DNA of 64,000 nt from Callipepla californica brunnescens. Taxonomy: Eukaryota > Chordata > Aves > Galliformes > Odontophoridae. This document shows, in pieces, positions 51,705-64,000 of the stretch. The number at the start of each line of letters is the position of its first letter. The first letter of the stretch is position 1. The notes under the pieces were generated by a model. It had not been told where the DNA came from. It saw only the letters and a list, made by a program, of their open reading frames with translations, and did not search any database. The position numbers were made by a program, and so were the translations under genes. The DNA is taken from contig JALIRH010000050.1 in NCBI GenBank assembly GCA_023055505.1, positions 1,612,001-1,676,000 of the forward strand. The letters are read 5' to 3'.

Positions 51705-51747
51705 ATTTCTTCCTAATACCTAGTTAGACTGGGTATTAGGAAGAAAT
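51705..51747. repeat. 16-bp-arm inverted repeat at CR1 5' edge
   Basis: ATTTCTTCCTAATACC (51705-51720) is the exact reverse complement of 51732-51747, separated by 11 bases. The right arm is CR1 sequence (TTAGGAAGAAAT); the left arm is therefore an inverted copy of the first CR1 bases. Confidence 0.85.
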
Positions 51748-51942
51748 CCTTGAGAGTGGTGAGACACTGGAGCAGGTTGCCTGAAAGCCTGGGGATGCCC
51801 ACTCCCTGGAAACATTCAAGATCGGCCTGGGTAGAGCTTTGACCAACCTGGTCTAGTGGGAGATGTCCCTGCCTACAGAAGGAGGATTGAAACTAAATGA
51901 TCTTAAGGTCCCTTTCAACCCAAACCATTCTATGATTCTATG
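51731..51942 (+). mobile_element. CR1 LINE 3' end, young-looking
   Basis: Begins at TATTAGGAAGAAATCC, runs through GGTGAGACACTGGAGCAGG and AGATGTCCCTGCC, and finishes in CCATTCTATGATTCTATG, the intact 8-bp tandem terminal repeat of CR1. It is strongly 5' truncated and includes only the last ORF2 codons and the 3'UTR. Confidence 0.93.
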
Positions 51943-54680
51943 GTAAAATTATCTTTCTCTAACTTATTCTGAGGAGAAAATAACATTCCATTATTAGCTT
52001 AAATAATGCAATCTGAATGAAGTGATTTAACTCAGTTTCTCACAAAAAATAATAAATATATATTTAGAAGGCTTCTGTTTTGCATTTAGTTATATATTTT
52101 GTGTCTTAATTCTTTACTTCTATTCTGAATTTCATTGGTCGCACATACTTTCACTTAAATATTATGAAAAGGAATATTGCTGCTGTAATCTCTCCCTCAG
52201 AAAGAAAAAAAATCAACATTATTTCTGTACAACTCTCACTTGAACTTGGGGATTTGTATTACACATTTGGCAGCAGAGTTGTAACAGATGCCATCTGTAA
52301 GGTCTTGAACCTCAAATTTTGGAATTTATGTCTTTCCAAAACAATAAAATGTTTGATTTGCCTCTGCAGAGACTGTTTTTTTGCCAGTTTTTCAAGCAAT
52401 AAACTGGATATCCTTTTTGATTGTGACATCCATCATCTTCATGCAAATCCTCTCTAGTCTGTTCTTAAACAGTTCTGTGCTGTAAACTTCAATCAACTTC
52501 AAGTTTGTATTGATTATTTTATACCTTAATTCCCAGGAAAACTATTGAAACTCATACTGGAACTTCGTACTATGACAGAGAATAAAGGCTTAGTTATACA
52601 ACCAATTATTTGTTTTGAACTGTATGTTTTACTAATCTTCATTCTAGTGCTTTTCCTACCTTACATGAACTTTGGAGACTGGACACAGCACTATTTTAAA
52701 CTGCTTTTTTAACTTCTGAGCTGGACTTGGCCAGAAGTATAAATAAAATAAAATTCAACTCTTGAGAATATTAGAGAATCTTGAAGGTTAATATCTGTGC
52801 CAAATAGTAGGAGTTGGACAAAGATCTCATCAGTCTGAACTGCCACTTCCCCACATTTTCTATCCCTCTGTAATTTTACGGCCTTATCACAAATTCATTC
52901 AGATTGGAACTTACATAGTGTTAAAATCCCTCTTTCGTGACTCCTTTTCCTCATCTGCAGTTACTTGTCCTCAAAAGAGTTATAAAGTATGTGGTTGACT
53001 TCTATTCTGTAAACCCTTACTTTTATCAAATTGTGTTTTGTTTTGCTTTAATATCAGTGATTAAAACTATCCAAACCTGAAAGTACACGTGCGCATCTCC
53101 AAGTTCTATAACCTAACTGATACTTTATTAGTATTTCATAAATACAGCACCCTCTTTTTATCCTTGTAAAGGGTGTACTTCAGGGCAGAAAAGGGTTTGT
53201 CATGAATCTCAAGTAATGGCAAGATTCACCTAAGTAAGTTTCACTCAAAAAAGCTCAGAAAGTAGATTGTGGATCCTTACTGAATCAGTAATGAAACACT
53301 CACTGACCTCAACTGGTTCAAGAAATGCACTATAACAGCTTTTAAAATCTATACTTTCCATACAAGAATCTGCATCTTCCGCAAAAAAACTTTTTATGTA
53401 GTAGCACATTTTAGGACCCACAGACAATCAATACTGACTTGAGAAACTTGACTATATCTGTAACTTTCATAAACGTTACAAGTATCGTATACGCAGAAAA
53501 ATACTTATATAGTGTTTGGCACTCTGTGTCATTCATAAATACTTTAAAACCTAAGCAAAGCACAGGCACATTTCTTTAAACAGATCATATGACTTTTTCT
53601 GTTATGGTAATACAGTAGCTTCAGAAACCATAATTTCATCATTTTCAATTTTAATTATTTTAAATGAAAAGTGTGTATCTGATATATGGAAAGACAGGTT
53701 TAATATCAAATTCACTCTCAAGGGAATTGCTCCAGCAGAGAGATAGTCATAGCTTTGATCTTTGCAGAAAGTGTAGTTTCTTAAGTGATATTAAGAAAAC
53801 TGCTAATAATCATATTTATTTGATCTTGGCCTGTTATTCATTATGAGCTTCTGCTGTTTCAGCATCCAGTCTCAAACATATTGTAAACAGGGTATGAATG
53901 AATTGGATATATTTATTTGAAGTGAAGTTTTGCCAGCTTGTTTTCAAGCTGCAGCTGGGTCAAAATGCTTTGGCTTTCAAATAAGGGTTGAAGTATCCAC
54001 AGATTCTCCAAACCACGTCCAACACAAAGCAACAGCTGCTGAATATATCTACTAAACCATGGAGCAAGGGGAAATTAAGCCACCAAATTCCAGCCATTCT
54101 GCTGTAAAGTTAATGCACCATAACTACGTTAGTGTCCAAGCAAAAGAAAATTATCATGAAAAGTACTTTGATTATATTGTCATGTTGAGTTTGATTGTAA
54201 GAAAAAAGGCCATCACAAGAGACTTAATAGTTTGACAAGGGCGGTTTTACAAAGAGAATACACAGGCTGTTTATGTCTCTACATATTTCTAGTTACATTA
54301 TCCTTTTTATTTTCCTCCAGTATTTTAAAAAGAACTTAGCATTAATATTCTCAGCCAGAATTTCCCTGGAATTCATCTCCCATTTCTAGCATCAGAATAA
54401 CCAGCCTGTTTTGAGAAGTCCTCAGCGTATTAGATATCTAGCAATTTAAAAACAAAACAAAAAAACAATCACACAAAAAAAACCAGACCATTACTATCTA
54501 TTCTAACACTGAATAATTTCAAAATATTTTCACAGAGGAGGACTTCAAAGAATTGGAAATCTGTCCCAACAATGTCAGAAGTCAGCTATAAATATTTGGC
54601 ACAGAATTCTAGCATTATATTTCTGTAATTAGGCTTAGATTGCAGTTGACACTAACAGTATAAGCCTAGGTGAACAAAAT

Positions 54681-54713
<33 letters not shown>

Positions 54714-54964
54714 GTTGGAGGAATATAGGGAAGAAGGGGAAAAACAAGTAAAAGAAAGTCCATGAAATGTGGAAAAAGAACTGTCCACTTGGGAATAAAT
54801 GTTATCAGGGCATGCAAGGATGCAACAAGTAAGACTAAGGCTCACTTGGAATTTAATCCGGCAGAGTCTGTAAAAGTTTTTTTTTGTTTGTTTTGTTTTT
54901 TTTTAATTCAGTCAGCAGTAAAAGGAGAACTAGGGGAAAAGTGGGTATGCTACTCAATGAGATG
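51943..54964. other. Unassigned AT-rich sequence
   Basis: No exon or element is recognised. A T28 tract lies at 54682-54709 and T/G-rich low complexity at 54876-54905, just before the CR1. Confidence 0.55.
54682..54709. repeat. Poly(T) tract, 28 nt
   Basis: Uninterrupted T run with no recognisable retroposon to its right. Confidence 0.95.
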
Positions 54965-55500
54965 TGCACACTTGTAGCACATCTGGAATACTGTATTCAG
55001 TTCCAGGCTCCCCAGTTCAGAAAATACAGGGATCTCCTAAAAAGAGTCCAGCAGAGGACCACAACAATGATAAATAACCTGGAGTTTCTCCCATACGATG
55101 GACAGCTATGAGACTAGAGTCTGTTCAGCCTAGAGAAGACAGAGAGAGAATCAGATCAGTGTTTATAAACATCAAAAATGAAAGAGGCAATTGGATTAGG
55201 CCAGGCTCTTTTCAGTGGTACTCAATAAGAGGACAAAGAACAATGGCCATGAATAGAAACACAGGGTGTTTTTTACAAATATATAGAAGTTCTTTGCAGT
55301 GAGGGTGACAAAGCACTGAAACAGGATGTCCAGAGAAGTTGTGGAGTCTCCTTCTTTGGAAATAAGAAAGATCCATCCAGTTGCCTACTTGTGGGCTGCC
55401 TGGATGCTACCTACTGGAGGGAATCTTATTTAGCAGTGGGGCTGGACTTGACAGTGTCAAGAGGTTCCTTCCAACCTCTGCAATTATGTGACTTTGTGGG
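54965..55500 (+). mobile_element. CR1 LINE fragment (ORF2 C-terminus and 3'UTR)
   Basis: The plus frame near 54977-55100 reads HLEYCIQFQAPQF, then LLKRVQQRTTTMINNLEF, the C-terminal CR1 ORF2 pattern, followed by stops. Downstream is the VTKH-type 3' coding region and a 3'UTR ending TTCCTTCCAACCTCTGCAAT at about 55464-55483. The terminal repeat is degenerate (TATGTGACTTTGTGG). It is older than the 51.7 kb copy and similar in type to the 20.2 kb copy. Confidence 0.9.
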
Positions 55501-58500
55501 AGAGAGAAAAAAAAAAAAAAGATTTGAAATGAAGTTCTAATGAATTTGCACATTGCTCCTGTAGATGAGATACATATCACAATTTTATCCTTAAGATATC
55601 TATTTACCTTAAAGATACCTATCTGGCTACAGTAGGTGAAAGAAGATCCACTACCGAAGAATTTCCTAACATAAATAGAAGGTATGACTCCTTCTTCAAA
55701 ATACTTATTTCTCACTTTTCATTATGGAAGTGTCAATGGCTACTAGACTGTATCAGACAATTAGTTTTTATCTGGTAAATATCAGAGAAAATAAAGCTAA
55801 CTGTATATGCCAGTGAACAAACTGCCCCTCTCTCTCTTGGTCCATGGAAGTCTACTGAATTGGTATTTTAAAGTGACCTAAGATAGCTACATGAAAGCTG
55901 TTAATTAAATCTGCAATAGTTTACTTCTTTGTACTCCACCCTACACAAGGAAGAACAGATCTGAGTTGCCCAGGCAGAACTTTTAGTTTGGGAATTTTGC
56001 TATCTGTAATAAAGAATGCATCTAGAAGACAAATATCCAAAACCACTCTGCAGATATATTTATCCCCTATAAAAAGAGAAGTCTACTGACCTTTCTATAC
56101 CACTATTTTTCCTCATTTTGGTCTTTTGTAGGAACCAGTTTGCTTATTTGAGCTCTAATGAAAATGATGCATTCTGCTGTTTTCTGTTCTTAACCTTCAT
56201 TTGATAAATCCAGAGTTTACCCATTAATTATTTTCCAATGATCATATATAATGAGAAAATTATGGGGATTGTAGTATTTGAGTAGAATAGCTCCTACTGG
56301 TGGTTAATACAGAGTACTGTGGAAAAATAAAGGAAGCTTTGTACCTTTATATTGTATTTCTGAATTTTTGTACGGAACCAAAATATTCTTTTTTGCTTTT
56401 ACTTGCTTCTTAAGATTCACTGTGCTTTGGAAACAGCATTACTCTCACATCATTCCAACACCTCCACAGTCATAACTGGAAACACTGCAAATGAAATGAA
56501 AGAGGGAAACTGGAAGAAAATGAAAGTCATGCATTGTATGTACACTCCCTTATGTCATAAAAATCTTAGCTAAGCATTAAAAAAAAAAAAAAGCTTCTTT
56601 TTCTTAAAATTACAGAACATTTCAAATTAAAGAAGTCATTCTGCTAGGGGGAGATGTGCAATATTATACAACCTTTAGCTTCACTTGCTATGGTCAGCTG
56701 AAACTAAAATTGCAAAAAGATAAAGTGTTCCATTAAATCACTCTTTTATTGTTTAAGTGCCCTTATGAAATTGTGTAGCTATACAATAGCATTATATCAG
56801 ACCAGAATTAAGGCTTACAACAGGCGTTAAGCCACAGCATTACAGTGAGCAGATGTAAGGCTTATTTAAACTGGATTTTAAAGTGAAATATTTATGAACT
56901 GTTTTAAATACTAATGAACAGACACTCCTACAGCTGTCAGGGCAGCAGAATGATAGATACGTTACATAGAAATCTCTATGTCATATAGCTGGCCATTTTT
57001 TCAATACTCTTGGACACCTATTTCTTAACACTACAGGCAGAAGATTGTCAATGAACAAGGACAGGAGAAAGGGATTTAATCGATTAGAAAAGTTTCCCTG
57101 TCTTTTCATCAGTTCCCTTATTTGCTTTTGCACTATTTCCCCACTGTTTCCTGGTCCCTCTCCTCTTTTATTTTTGCCTCATTCAGAAATTCAAAGCTCC
57201 GTAATATGGAGGTGTCAATACCACTGGTACAGCTCATTCTTAGTTTTTGTTGAAGCCACAGCTTCCTAATCCGTGCTGCATGAATGTTAGTTTATTCAGT
57301 CTCCACTGGGACTTTTAACTTCCAAGAAAATCACAGTGCAGTAGAAAGGACAGTTACTTACTAATTACAGAAGACAATTTTAGCTACTTCTATGGACAGT
57401 CCTCCAAAAAAAAGAAAACCTTACACCTCTACAGCATCCTTGCAGCCCTTCATATTGTGTACCATACTTCTCAATTCATATCTAAGATGTTGACCTAAAA
57501 GCGGTCCTTTGGCACAGGTCAATACTGCCTTAATGTTACTGCTAGCACTCAACTCACAGAGTAAGAATGCCTGAGTCAAAGGCAGGTCACCTGGGACACT
57601 GAATAGACTAAGGCCTACTTTTTGCAAAATTTGCATGCAGCCAGTTACTCTAGAGAATGTTAAGAGATATCTGCTCCAGTATTCTCTCAGATGCAGTGCA
57701 AAGGGCAATACAGGCATAGCAGCAGACCTGCAAGACTAATAGAAAGAACAACTGACAAAGCTGCTTCACTGCAAATTTCACCTCTGATTACATTTCTTAA
57801 CTTTTGGGGTGGATTAATAAAGCCAAGACTCCTTTTTGCCCTCTAATGTCTTTACTTTTAGTATGACTGCTTTAAGTAAATACGGACATGAAAATTTTCA
57901 CTTGCAAGAATAAGTAGATTCATAAATATAACACAAAGGATCACCAAAGAGTGCAAAATAATTTAAGAAAAAAATTAATCACGTGTCAATTTTTTGTGCT
58001 GGTGAACATTTTCAAGCTTGTAATTTAGGGGTACATTATTCTTGAATTAATAAAATAATGTATTTTTCTTTCAAATAAATGAATATAATTAAGCAATCAG
58101 ATAAATATTGCAGTTGCTATTGAATATTTCCTCAATTCTGTGATACATCTTAGTAACAGAAACTCAGATATTGATAAAATAGCTAAGTAAGCAAAAACTT
58201 TATAAGTGTGCATGATCTGTCAAAAGCACTATCAAACTAACTTGAAAATTTCAACTCACACCTAGTGTCAATGACAATATACTTTTGATTCTGAATAATT
58301 TAATTGTCATGTCCAGATCATTTCCATCACAAAAATAGCTACTTTATTAAATAATTAATGGGTATAGTTAAGAACATCATCATGAAGATAATTCTTAGTG
58401 ATAGATATACTGAGAAAAGACTGTTAAGAAACTCAAGTGCATTCCTAAGAAGGAGGTTATATCCTTGCTGTAAGTAAGGATATGAAAGTGTTTTAATTAT

Positions 58501-61459
58501 TGGATTCAAAATGTTGAGCAAAGTATTTTTATATTGATCAGCGCAGAGATTTTTAAATATATTTTTAAACAGATTTTCATTGCACACGAGTCTGTGCACT
58601 CTGTGCACATGCTGAGAACCTGTTATCATCTGAGCATACATGGTACTAATATCAGTTTCCAATGGGATGATTAGTCTTAAACAAGCTCGCTCTTATTAGT
58701 CTTTTGAAATTAATTAATTTCATTGTTTTAATAGAATAGAGCAACCTAAGATCAATAAAGTGCTGTTTTATTCTTAATTATTGATCTCTTAATTTTTAAC
58801 ATAGAGTTTTTATTAACACAGAGTTTTCCAGGTTCCTATTTACTCTGTTAACAATATGTTTGTTATACCTTAAAACTCTGCTAATTTCATAGGCTACATC
58901 AGTATCCTAAGAACATACTAGTGCCTAAAATTGTTTATACACAGAAATGTTTCATTCTTCCATGTTCCCAGAACAGAGCACTTGGTTCATGCTAATGTTT
59001 TACCTTTAATAGTTTTTTACCTGTTAGTATGTAAACAATTACAAATTTCCACATGCAAATATTTTAATACCACTGTGTAACTGTTTACATCTCAATAAAA
59101 AAAATGCATAATGTTATATGGCAGTGTTTACAGCATTTTGGCTACTCCATTTATAGGTGTGAAAGAGAGTAAGCACGGAAACAGAGCATCTGGTTTAGAA
59201 ACTCTCAGAGTTACTCCAATAAATCTTGACTTTGAAATAATAATAGTTTTATTCAATCTTCCTGATACCTATGTATGTAGTGGTTTGTTATTCAGTTCAG
59301 GTAAAATTCTTATTATCTCAGGAAATATTTTTTTTATAACTCATATCAAACAGAACTGCATCCAGACTGCTCTGAGCAAGTTGGTCACCATCTCATCCTC
59401 TAACCTTCCTCTAACTAGGAGGACACTGTTGTTTTCAGGAAGAACTATGTTAACTCCTTTCTTAATCACTGAAGAAGACGAAGGAAGTAGAATACAGTGA
59501 ACTTCTGTGAAACGAGACCAGCTGAACATATGTTAGGAAGCTTAATGTCTCAGTTAAAGGAATATCAGAAGGAGAAAAAAGAACTTAGGAATGGAAGATA
59601 CTCAGAGATTTACAGAAGGACTGACAATATTAAGAAAAAAATAGAGATAACTAGTGAGGATATACTTAACAGGACATCAGAGAAGCATGGGAAAAACAAA
59701 ACAGACATGCAGCTCCTTAAGGATCTTGGGCTACCTCAGTGAAAGCTGTTCAGGCTCAACTCTTCTGTTGCATTTACACTGCTTCATCTTTAAAGTATCC
59801 TGAAATTATTTGCATTGCACATCTTGTATGCTTTGGTACTGACCTTCATCACAAATTCTTTTTTCAAGAAACATCTGTTCTTGTTTACTTAGAATCCTGA
59901 GTTCATTTCTATTTCAGTCTTTGAGAAGGTCTGCACTCCATCACCCACAAGGTGTTCCAAAAGGGGTGACGATCTCATGCATGTGGTTACGGTGCAACAA
60001 GAGAGGCTTCAAGCAGCTTTCAAAAGAGGAACGAGAAAACCTGTCACCACTGGAGCAGAGTTTTGATCCTTACTGTTGAACTATGAAAAGTCTTTACATT
60101 TACTGCTGCATTAACTCTCATGCTAGCCAGTTAATGGCAGGCTGAGGATAAAGCTGAATTTCAGGGCTATTGTCAGGCATCTTATGTCACAGTGGCTTCA
60201 CATCACCATCCAATGGTGGAACAGCATCATCTTTGCATGTCAGTTTAACCACTCATTTCATGGTAGAAGTTGATTTTTTTCAGCCATGTAACGCCTGTGT
60301 GAAAGTTGGACACTTCAAATGTATGGAGAATTGAGTCTAGTTTTAACTTAGTAAATGTGGTAGCCCTTTGCATCTTCTCATAGACAGTGGCTATCTGATA
60401 GCTAGTTTAATCCCATCTGCTCTTTATCTAAGATATCACACCAACATTCACTATTTCCACAGAAATATTACAAGCTGAGCTAAGATTGTCAAAGGACAAA
60501 TACACTGTCCACTGCTGAGGTCTAGAATTGTTGAAAGTTAAATATCATAAACAGATAATCTATGCAGATCTACTCTTTGAAAAAAAACAAGATACATTGT
60601 GAGAATGTATCCCATTTCCTGTGAGCCATGCTGTCACCTAATTCTGATTCAGTGACAGAAGTCTGTCAGGGCAATTCAGTGGAAATGGGTCTTACAATGA
60701 ACTACAATATGCACAGCTCTCTGCAGCTATACTGTTAGTAACACATCCCTTTCCAGATTCAAGACTATTATCACCTATTCATACTTATTAATGAGAATCT
60801 CAAATCTTCGCCAACATTTTTTATGTCTCTTTCTACAACTTCAAATACATTACTCAGAAGTTCTATCTGCCTTTTCTTTCCTAGTGTACCTTGTTCCTAT
60901 AACTATATATCCCAGCTTGGCCAGGGCAAAAGCTTTTGGATATTCTAATGATGGTTTCACATTGTGTGCTAAGTTCCATTACATTGCTTTCTCGCTTCTC
61001 CTTAAAGGAAGAGAAGGATGAAGAAAGTTCAAGGTTTGAGATCCCTCAATTATTACCACATAGAAATTAGACAGCATAGAGATATTAACAGAAATTATTG
61101 CCTATTTCTAACAGACTAAAGCAGTGAGAATTAAGAGCAAACTAAAACTGAACTGCTTTTATCTATCTTGATTAACATCTGGATTCTTCTCATAGAGCCC
61201 ATTTCCACAGACCCACTGCCACTAACATTTTTTTCTGTAAGCACAATAGAGCCTAGTATACACTGCAGTTCTTAAATGTCTGCATGTCCTAGAATCAAGT
61301 TTACTGTATCGTTTGAATTACAAAAGAAAGCGATGACAGTGCCTTCTAACAGAGTACAGACACTAGAGAACAATAGCAGATAATAACATATTGAAAACAA
61401 ACAAAAAATTAAAAAAAAAATCAGCTCTCCCCTTGCAAAGACCAGTAACAACACAAGAA
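55501..61459. other. Unassigned AT-rich sequence (6 kb)
   Basis: No element is recognised. It includes the two longest unexplained frames of the right half: plus 59111-59500 (129 codons) followed by a 81-codon Lys/Glu-rich frame at 59497-59742 that begins at GTG rather than ATG, and a 98-codon ATG frame on the minus strand at 57717-57421. None shows a domain, and none is flanked by splice sites I can defend. Confidence 0.5.
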
Positions 61460-61614
61460 GAATACAATCTCTACCTGAAAAGATACTACTCTATTAGCTG
61501 CTAACCCTTCATTTAAGGGTCTTCTGGTTACTCAGCTGCATTTCTTGCACCTGAGGTCCCTTCTCACCTGGTGAGAGCCATTTGTTCAGGCTGTGACTTG
61601 GCAATTCTGCTGCA
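61460..61614 (+). mobile_element. LTR-like dispersed repeat, member D (partial)
   Basis: Collinear with members A, B and C: CAATCTC, CTAACCCTTCATTTAAGGGTCT (landmark with an internal expansion), CACCTGAGG, CACCTGGTGA, TTGTTCAGGCTGTGA and a right end near TTCTGCTGCA. It is the most diverged member, and only the right two-thirds is visible. Confidence 0.4.
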
Positions 61615-63669
61615 GTCATTTCAGTTCCACTCCCACCCAGTTTTTTGACATATCCACAATCATCACTTTCTCTCCTGTAGCGTCTACAGAGATATTTCAG
61701 ATTTGGCAGTAGCCTCTTTATCCAAAGAATAAGACCTAGCTATACAGACCAAATCTTATGTTCAAAATACTATTACTATACTATAATACAAAATACCATG
61801 CAGCAAGAACTTCTGTTGGTTAGCTGCTTCAAGCCTATCCACTTGAACTATTAAGTAGGCACTTATAAGCTAATTATCCTTCACCAAGTTATTAGAACTA
61901 GTTTTGTATCAACTTGCAGGGGCAGTAAACAATGAAGAAAGGAAACAGAATTTAAAACACGCTGCAATCCTCTTCTTTGCTGTTGATCAAACTTTTTCAT
62001 CTAAGTATACTTTAATATTTTAGTACTAAAGTACTACTTAAAGTACTAAGTACTTTTTTCACAATTATTAAAAAACAAGTATGAAAAGTTCTGGCAGATT
62101 CAGATTCTTCTTTTATTTGTGAAGGTTTGCAGGTATTCCATTATTCCAGTACTAGCTGGCTACTATTTAACATAAATTTACCCCAGTGCACGAACAAATC
62201 TGATGTTAACTTAATCCTGGACAAATTCAGTTCAATTTTTCTTTGCTATTTCAGAAGTAATGGAATGGGAACTGCTTTACCATCTGAGATTGGTGTAAAT
62301 TAACATAATCATGACTATGGGTTTCAGTCCATCAGAGCAAAATATATTGAGTACTGTCCCATTTCCCAGTTTCACAGTGAGTTTCCTCATTCGAGTGTCT
62401 CACTCTCTTTTATGAAAGACACTACTAGGAGCACCTAGTGAAAGGGAGGAATTTGTGACTGATTATGTTTTCCACTTTAAGATTTCAAAGATTATTTCAA
62501 TGCTGAGATGTTTATTAATCACTTGATATATATTTTTTTTTTCATTTAAAATGCATACCTTGACATCTTGAAATTAATTGCTTGAATATATCTCAAATAC
62601 TCACGAGTATATATGGTCTTTGGAAATATGCCATAAAAAGATTAATTTTTACTGTTGTTTTTCATTCTATTAATTCACTATAGCTTGCTCTGCAATATCA
62701 TTGAAAATCTCACAATTACTGGAATTGAGAGGTCATAATCCTCAAGTCTGGTCAAATTATATTCAGTAAAGGACTAGAAGGTTGAAAGAGACAAAGAAAA
62801 TTCAACCCAAAGAACATAATTTTCTAGGTCATCTGAGTTATCAGGGAGTCTTCTCAAAGCAAGACAACCTTCAGAACTGTGCTAGTTTTAGAAATCTGTA
62901 ATCATCAGTCATTAAAAATCCACTGAAAATGTGATCCTCTGTACTAGAGGACCATAAAGCATGGATGTTCTGCAGCCCATTTAAGATGCCACCTTTTCAG
63001 CCGGAGATTCTTTTTCTGGTCATTTCAAGTTGGATTTTGATCACATGGTGTATATATATTTTTTTAATATTCCTACTCAGTTTCACATTTCTCCCTGTAT
63101 AAAACTGGAAAAAAAAATGAACGCTTATTATCTACATTTCAAAATAAGATTTCAGTTCCTGGATAATATACTATGTACACTATATACATAAGAATAACAC
63201 CAAAATATAAGTTGCAAGGAGTTTAAAAAAAATGAAAAACCCACTACCATTCAAAAGAAAATATAAAACCTTCATTAAAGAACTTAGCAGTTTAGGTTTA
63301 TTCACTCACAAGAAATAATATAACAAGACCTCTAAACTTCTTAGTCTCACAAAGGTACCTCAAATAATACAAACTGATTTTTGTTAAAAACACCTAAAAT
63401 AAATAATTGCCTCAAAGAAATAGATTAGGGACTAGTTAAAAATGGCTTTTTATTAAGAACTTGTTACAAGTACAATTTTTTATTGGTTTTGCCTTTCTAA
63501 ATGCTTTGCAAAATTGAACCAATTAACTTGAATTTTACAGGCAGTCAAAAAAAAGAAATGAAATACTATTTGATGTAAAGCAGTGTAAGATGTGAGGTTC
63601 ACAGAATGAATAATAACGAATGGTGTTATAGCCAAGATATTTTATAAATGATGTAGTTAGACAGAATAT
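61615..63669. other. Unassigned AT-rich sequence
   Basis: No exon or element is recognised. Four AGTACT hexamers occur between 62022 and 62054. Confidence 0.55.
62022..62054. repeat. Cluster of four AGTACT palindromes
   Basis: The self-complementary hexamer AGTACT occurs at 62022, 62030, 62042 and 62049, making the whole 33-bp stretch strongly self-complementary. Confidence 0.85.
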
Positions 63670-63908
63670 TGTGATGGAAAAAAAGCCCACACATACCATA
63701 GGCTCTTGATACAATACCTCAAGAGAACAATCTCCAAAAAGAGATCCTTCCCCAGTCGAGGTCAGCCCTTAAATGGGGTCTAAGAGAGATGGAGCCAGAC
63801 TCTACCCACTCTGGTCACACAGCTGTCTTCACCTGTGCTCCCTCGGCTTAGTGCTCACCTCAGGTGACCCATCAGTGGTTCAGGCTGTGATTCAACAGTT
63901 CCCATACA
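63670..63908 (+). mobile_element. LTR-like dispersed repeat, member B
   Basis: Closest relative of 47130-47389 (see landmarks there). The left end may be TGTGATGGAAA at 63670, shared with the 32.1 kb member, and the right end is CCATACA. No equal 4-6 bp flank duplication is visible (AATAT versus AGTAG). Length about 239 bp. Confidence 0.6.
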
Positions 63909-64000
63909 AGTAGTAAGCTGTCCATAATATAAAATTGCATTTAAAGATGTTACAATGAGATTATATGTACATGAATTATTCATTGAAAACAATGTATCCA
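63909..64000. other. Unassigned sequence to window end
   Basis: Nothing is recognised. Confidence 0.6.

Noticed and set aside
57421..57717. 98-codon ATG-initiated ORF on the minus strand
   Set aside because: Not AT-driven in composition, but no domain, splice context or repeat match is recognisable; too short to support as a gene.
1..64000. CRISPR arrays, tRNA/rRNA genes, phage or bacterial operons
   Set aside because: No regularly spaced repeats, cloverleaf sequences or dense ORFs with ribosome-binding sites were seen; the repeat content is avian.

Overview
This window looks like intergenic or intronic DNA from a bird, most likely a galliform such as chicken. It is AT-rich, long ORFs are rare, and nothing resembles a prokaryotic operon. 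The recognisable content is mobile-element debris typical of birds: at least nine CR1 LINE fragments, two relics of a mariner element that resembles the chicken Galluhop/GGmariner1 family, and several LTR-like pieces. I see no host protein-coding exon, tRNA, rRNA, CRISPR array or convincing promoter. Translated matches occur only inside CR1 and mariner relics, and all of those frames are broken. Family names rest on remembered motifs; no search was run.

Layout. 0-7 kb is mostly unassigned AT-rich sequence, with a diverged direct duplication (about 1.08-1.23 and 2.44-2.59 kb). 7-11 kb has a small plus-strand CR1 at 7.2 kb, a 26-bp perfect palindrome at 8.65 kb and a minus-strand CR1 at 10.56 kb that abuts a scrap of another repeat. 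11-20 kb shows nothing recognisable. 20-28 kb holds two larger minus-strand CR1s. The one at 26.15-27.95 kb is the largest element here and keeps part of the endonuclease-reverse transcriptase linker, a degenerate FVDD box and the ORF2 C-terminus. 28-39 kb contains A-tracts, a GC-richer block at 30.8-31.1 kb, one member of a dispersed LTR-like family (32.1 kb) and a CR1 3' end (33.8 kb). 39-51 kb has both mariner relics, three very long A-tracts, an LTR-like relic interrupted by a 38-bp A-tract (45.4 kb), an old CR1 (46.2 kb), a second member of the LTR-like family (47.2 kb) and a tiny CR1 tail (50.3 kb). 51-64 kb has two plus-strand CR1s (51.7 and 55 kb) and two more members of the LTR-like family (61.5 and 63.7 kb).

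No genes work together here. The window is a record of insertion, truncation and decay. The least explained items are the four-member LTR-like family, the 1.1/2.5 kb duplication, and structural oddities inside single elements: a fold-back CR1 5' end, internally deleted CR1s and the internally deleted mariner.
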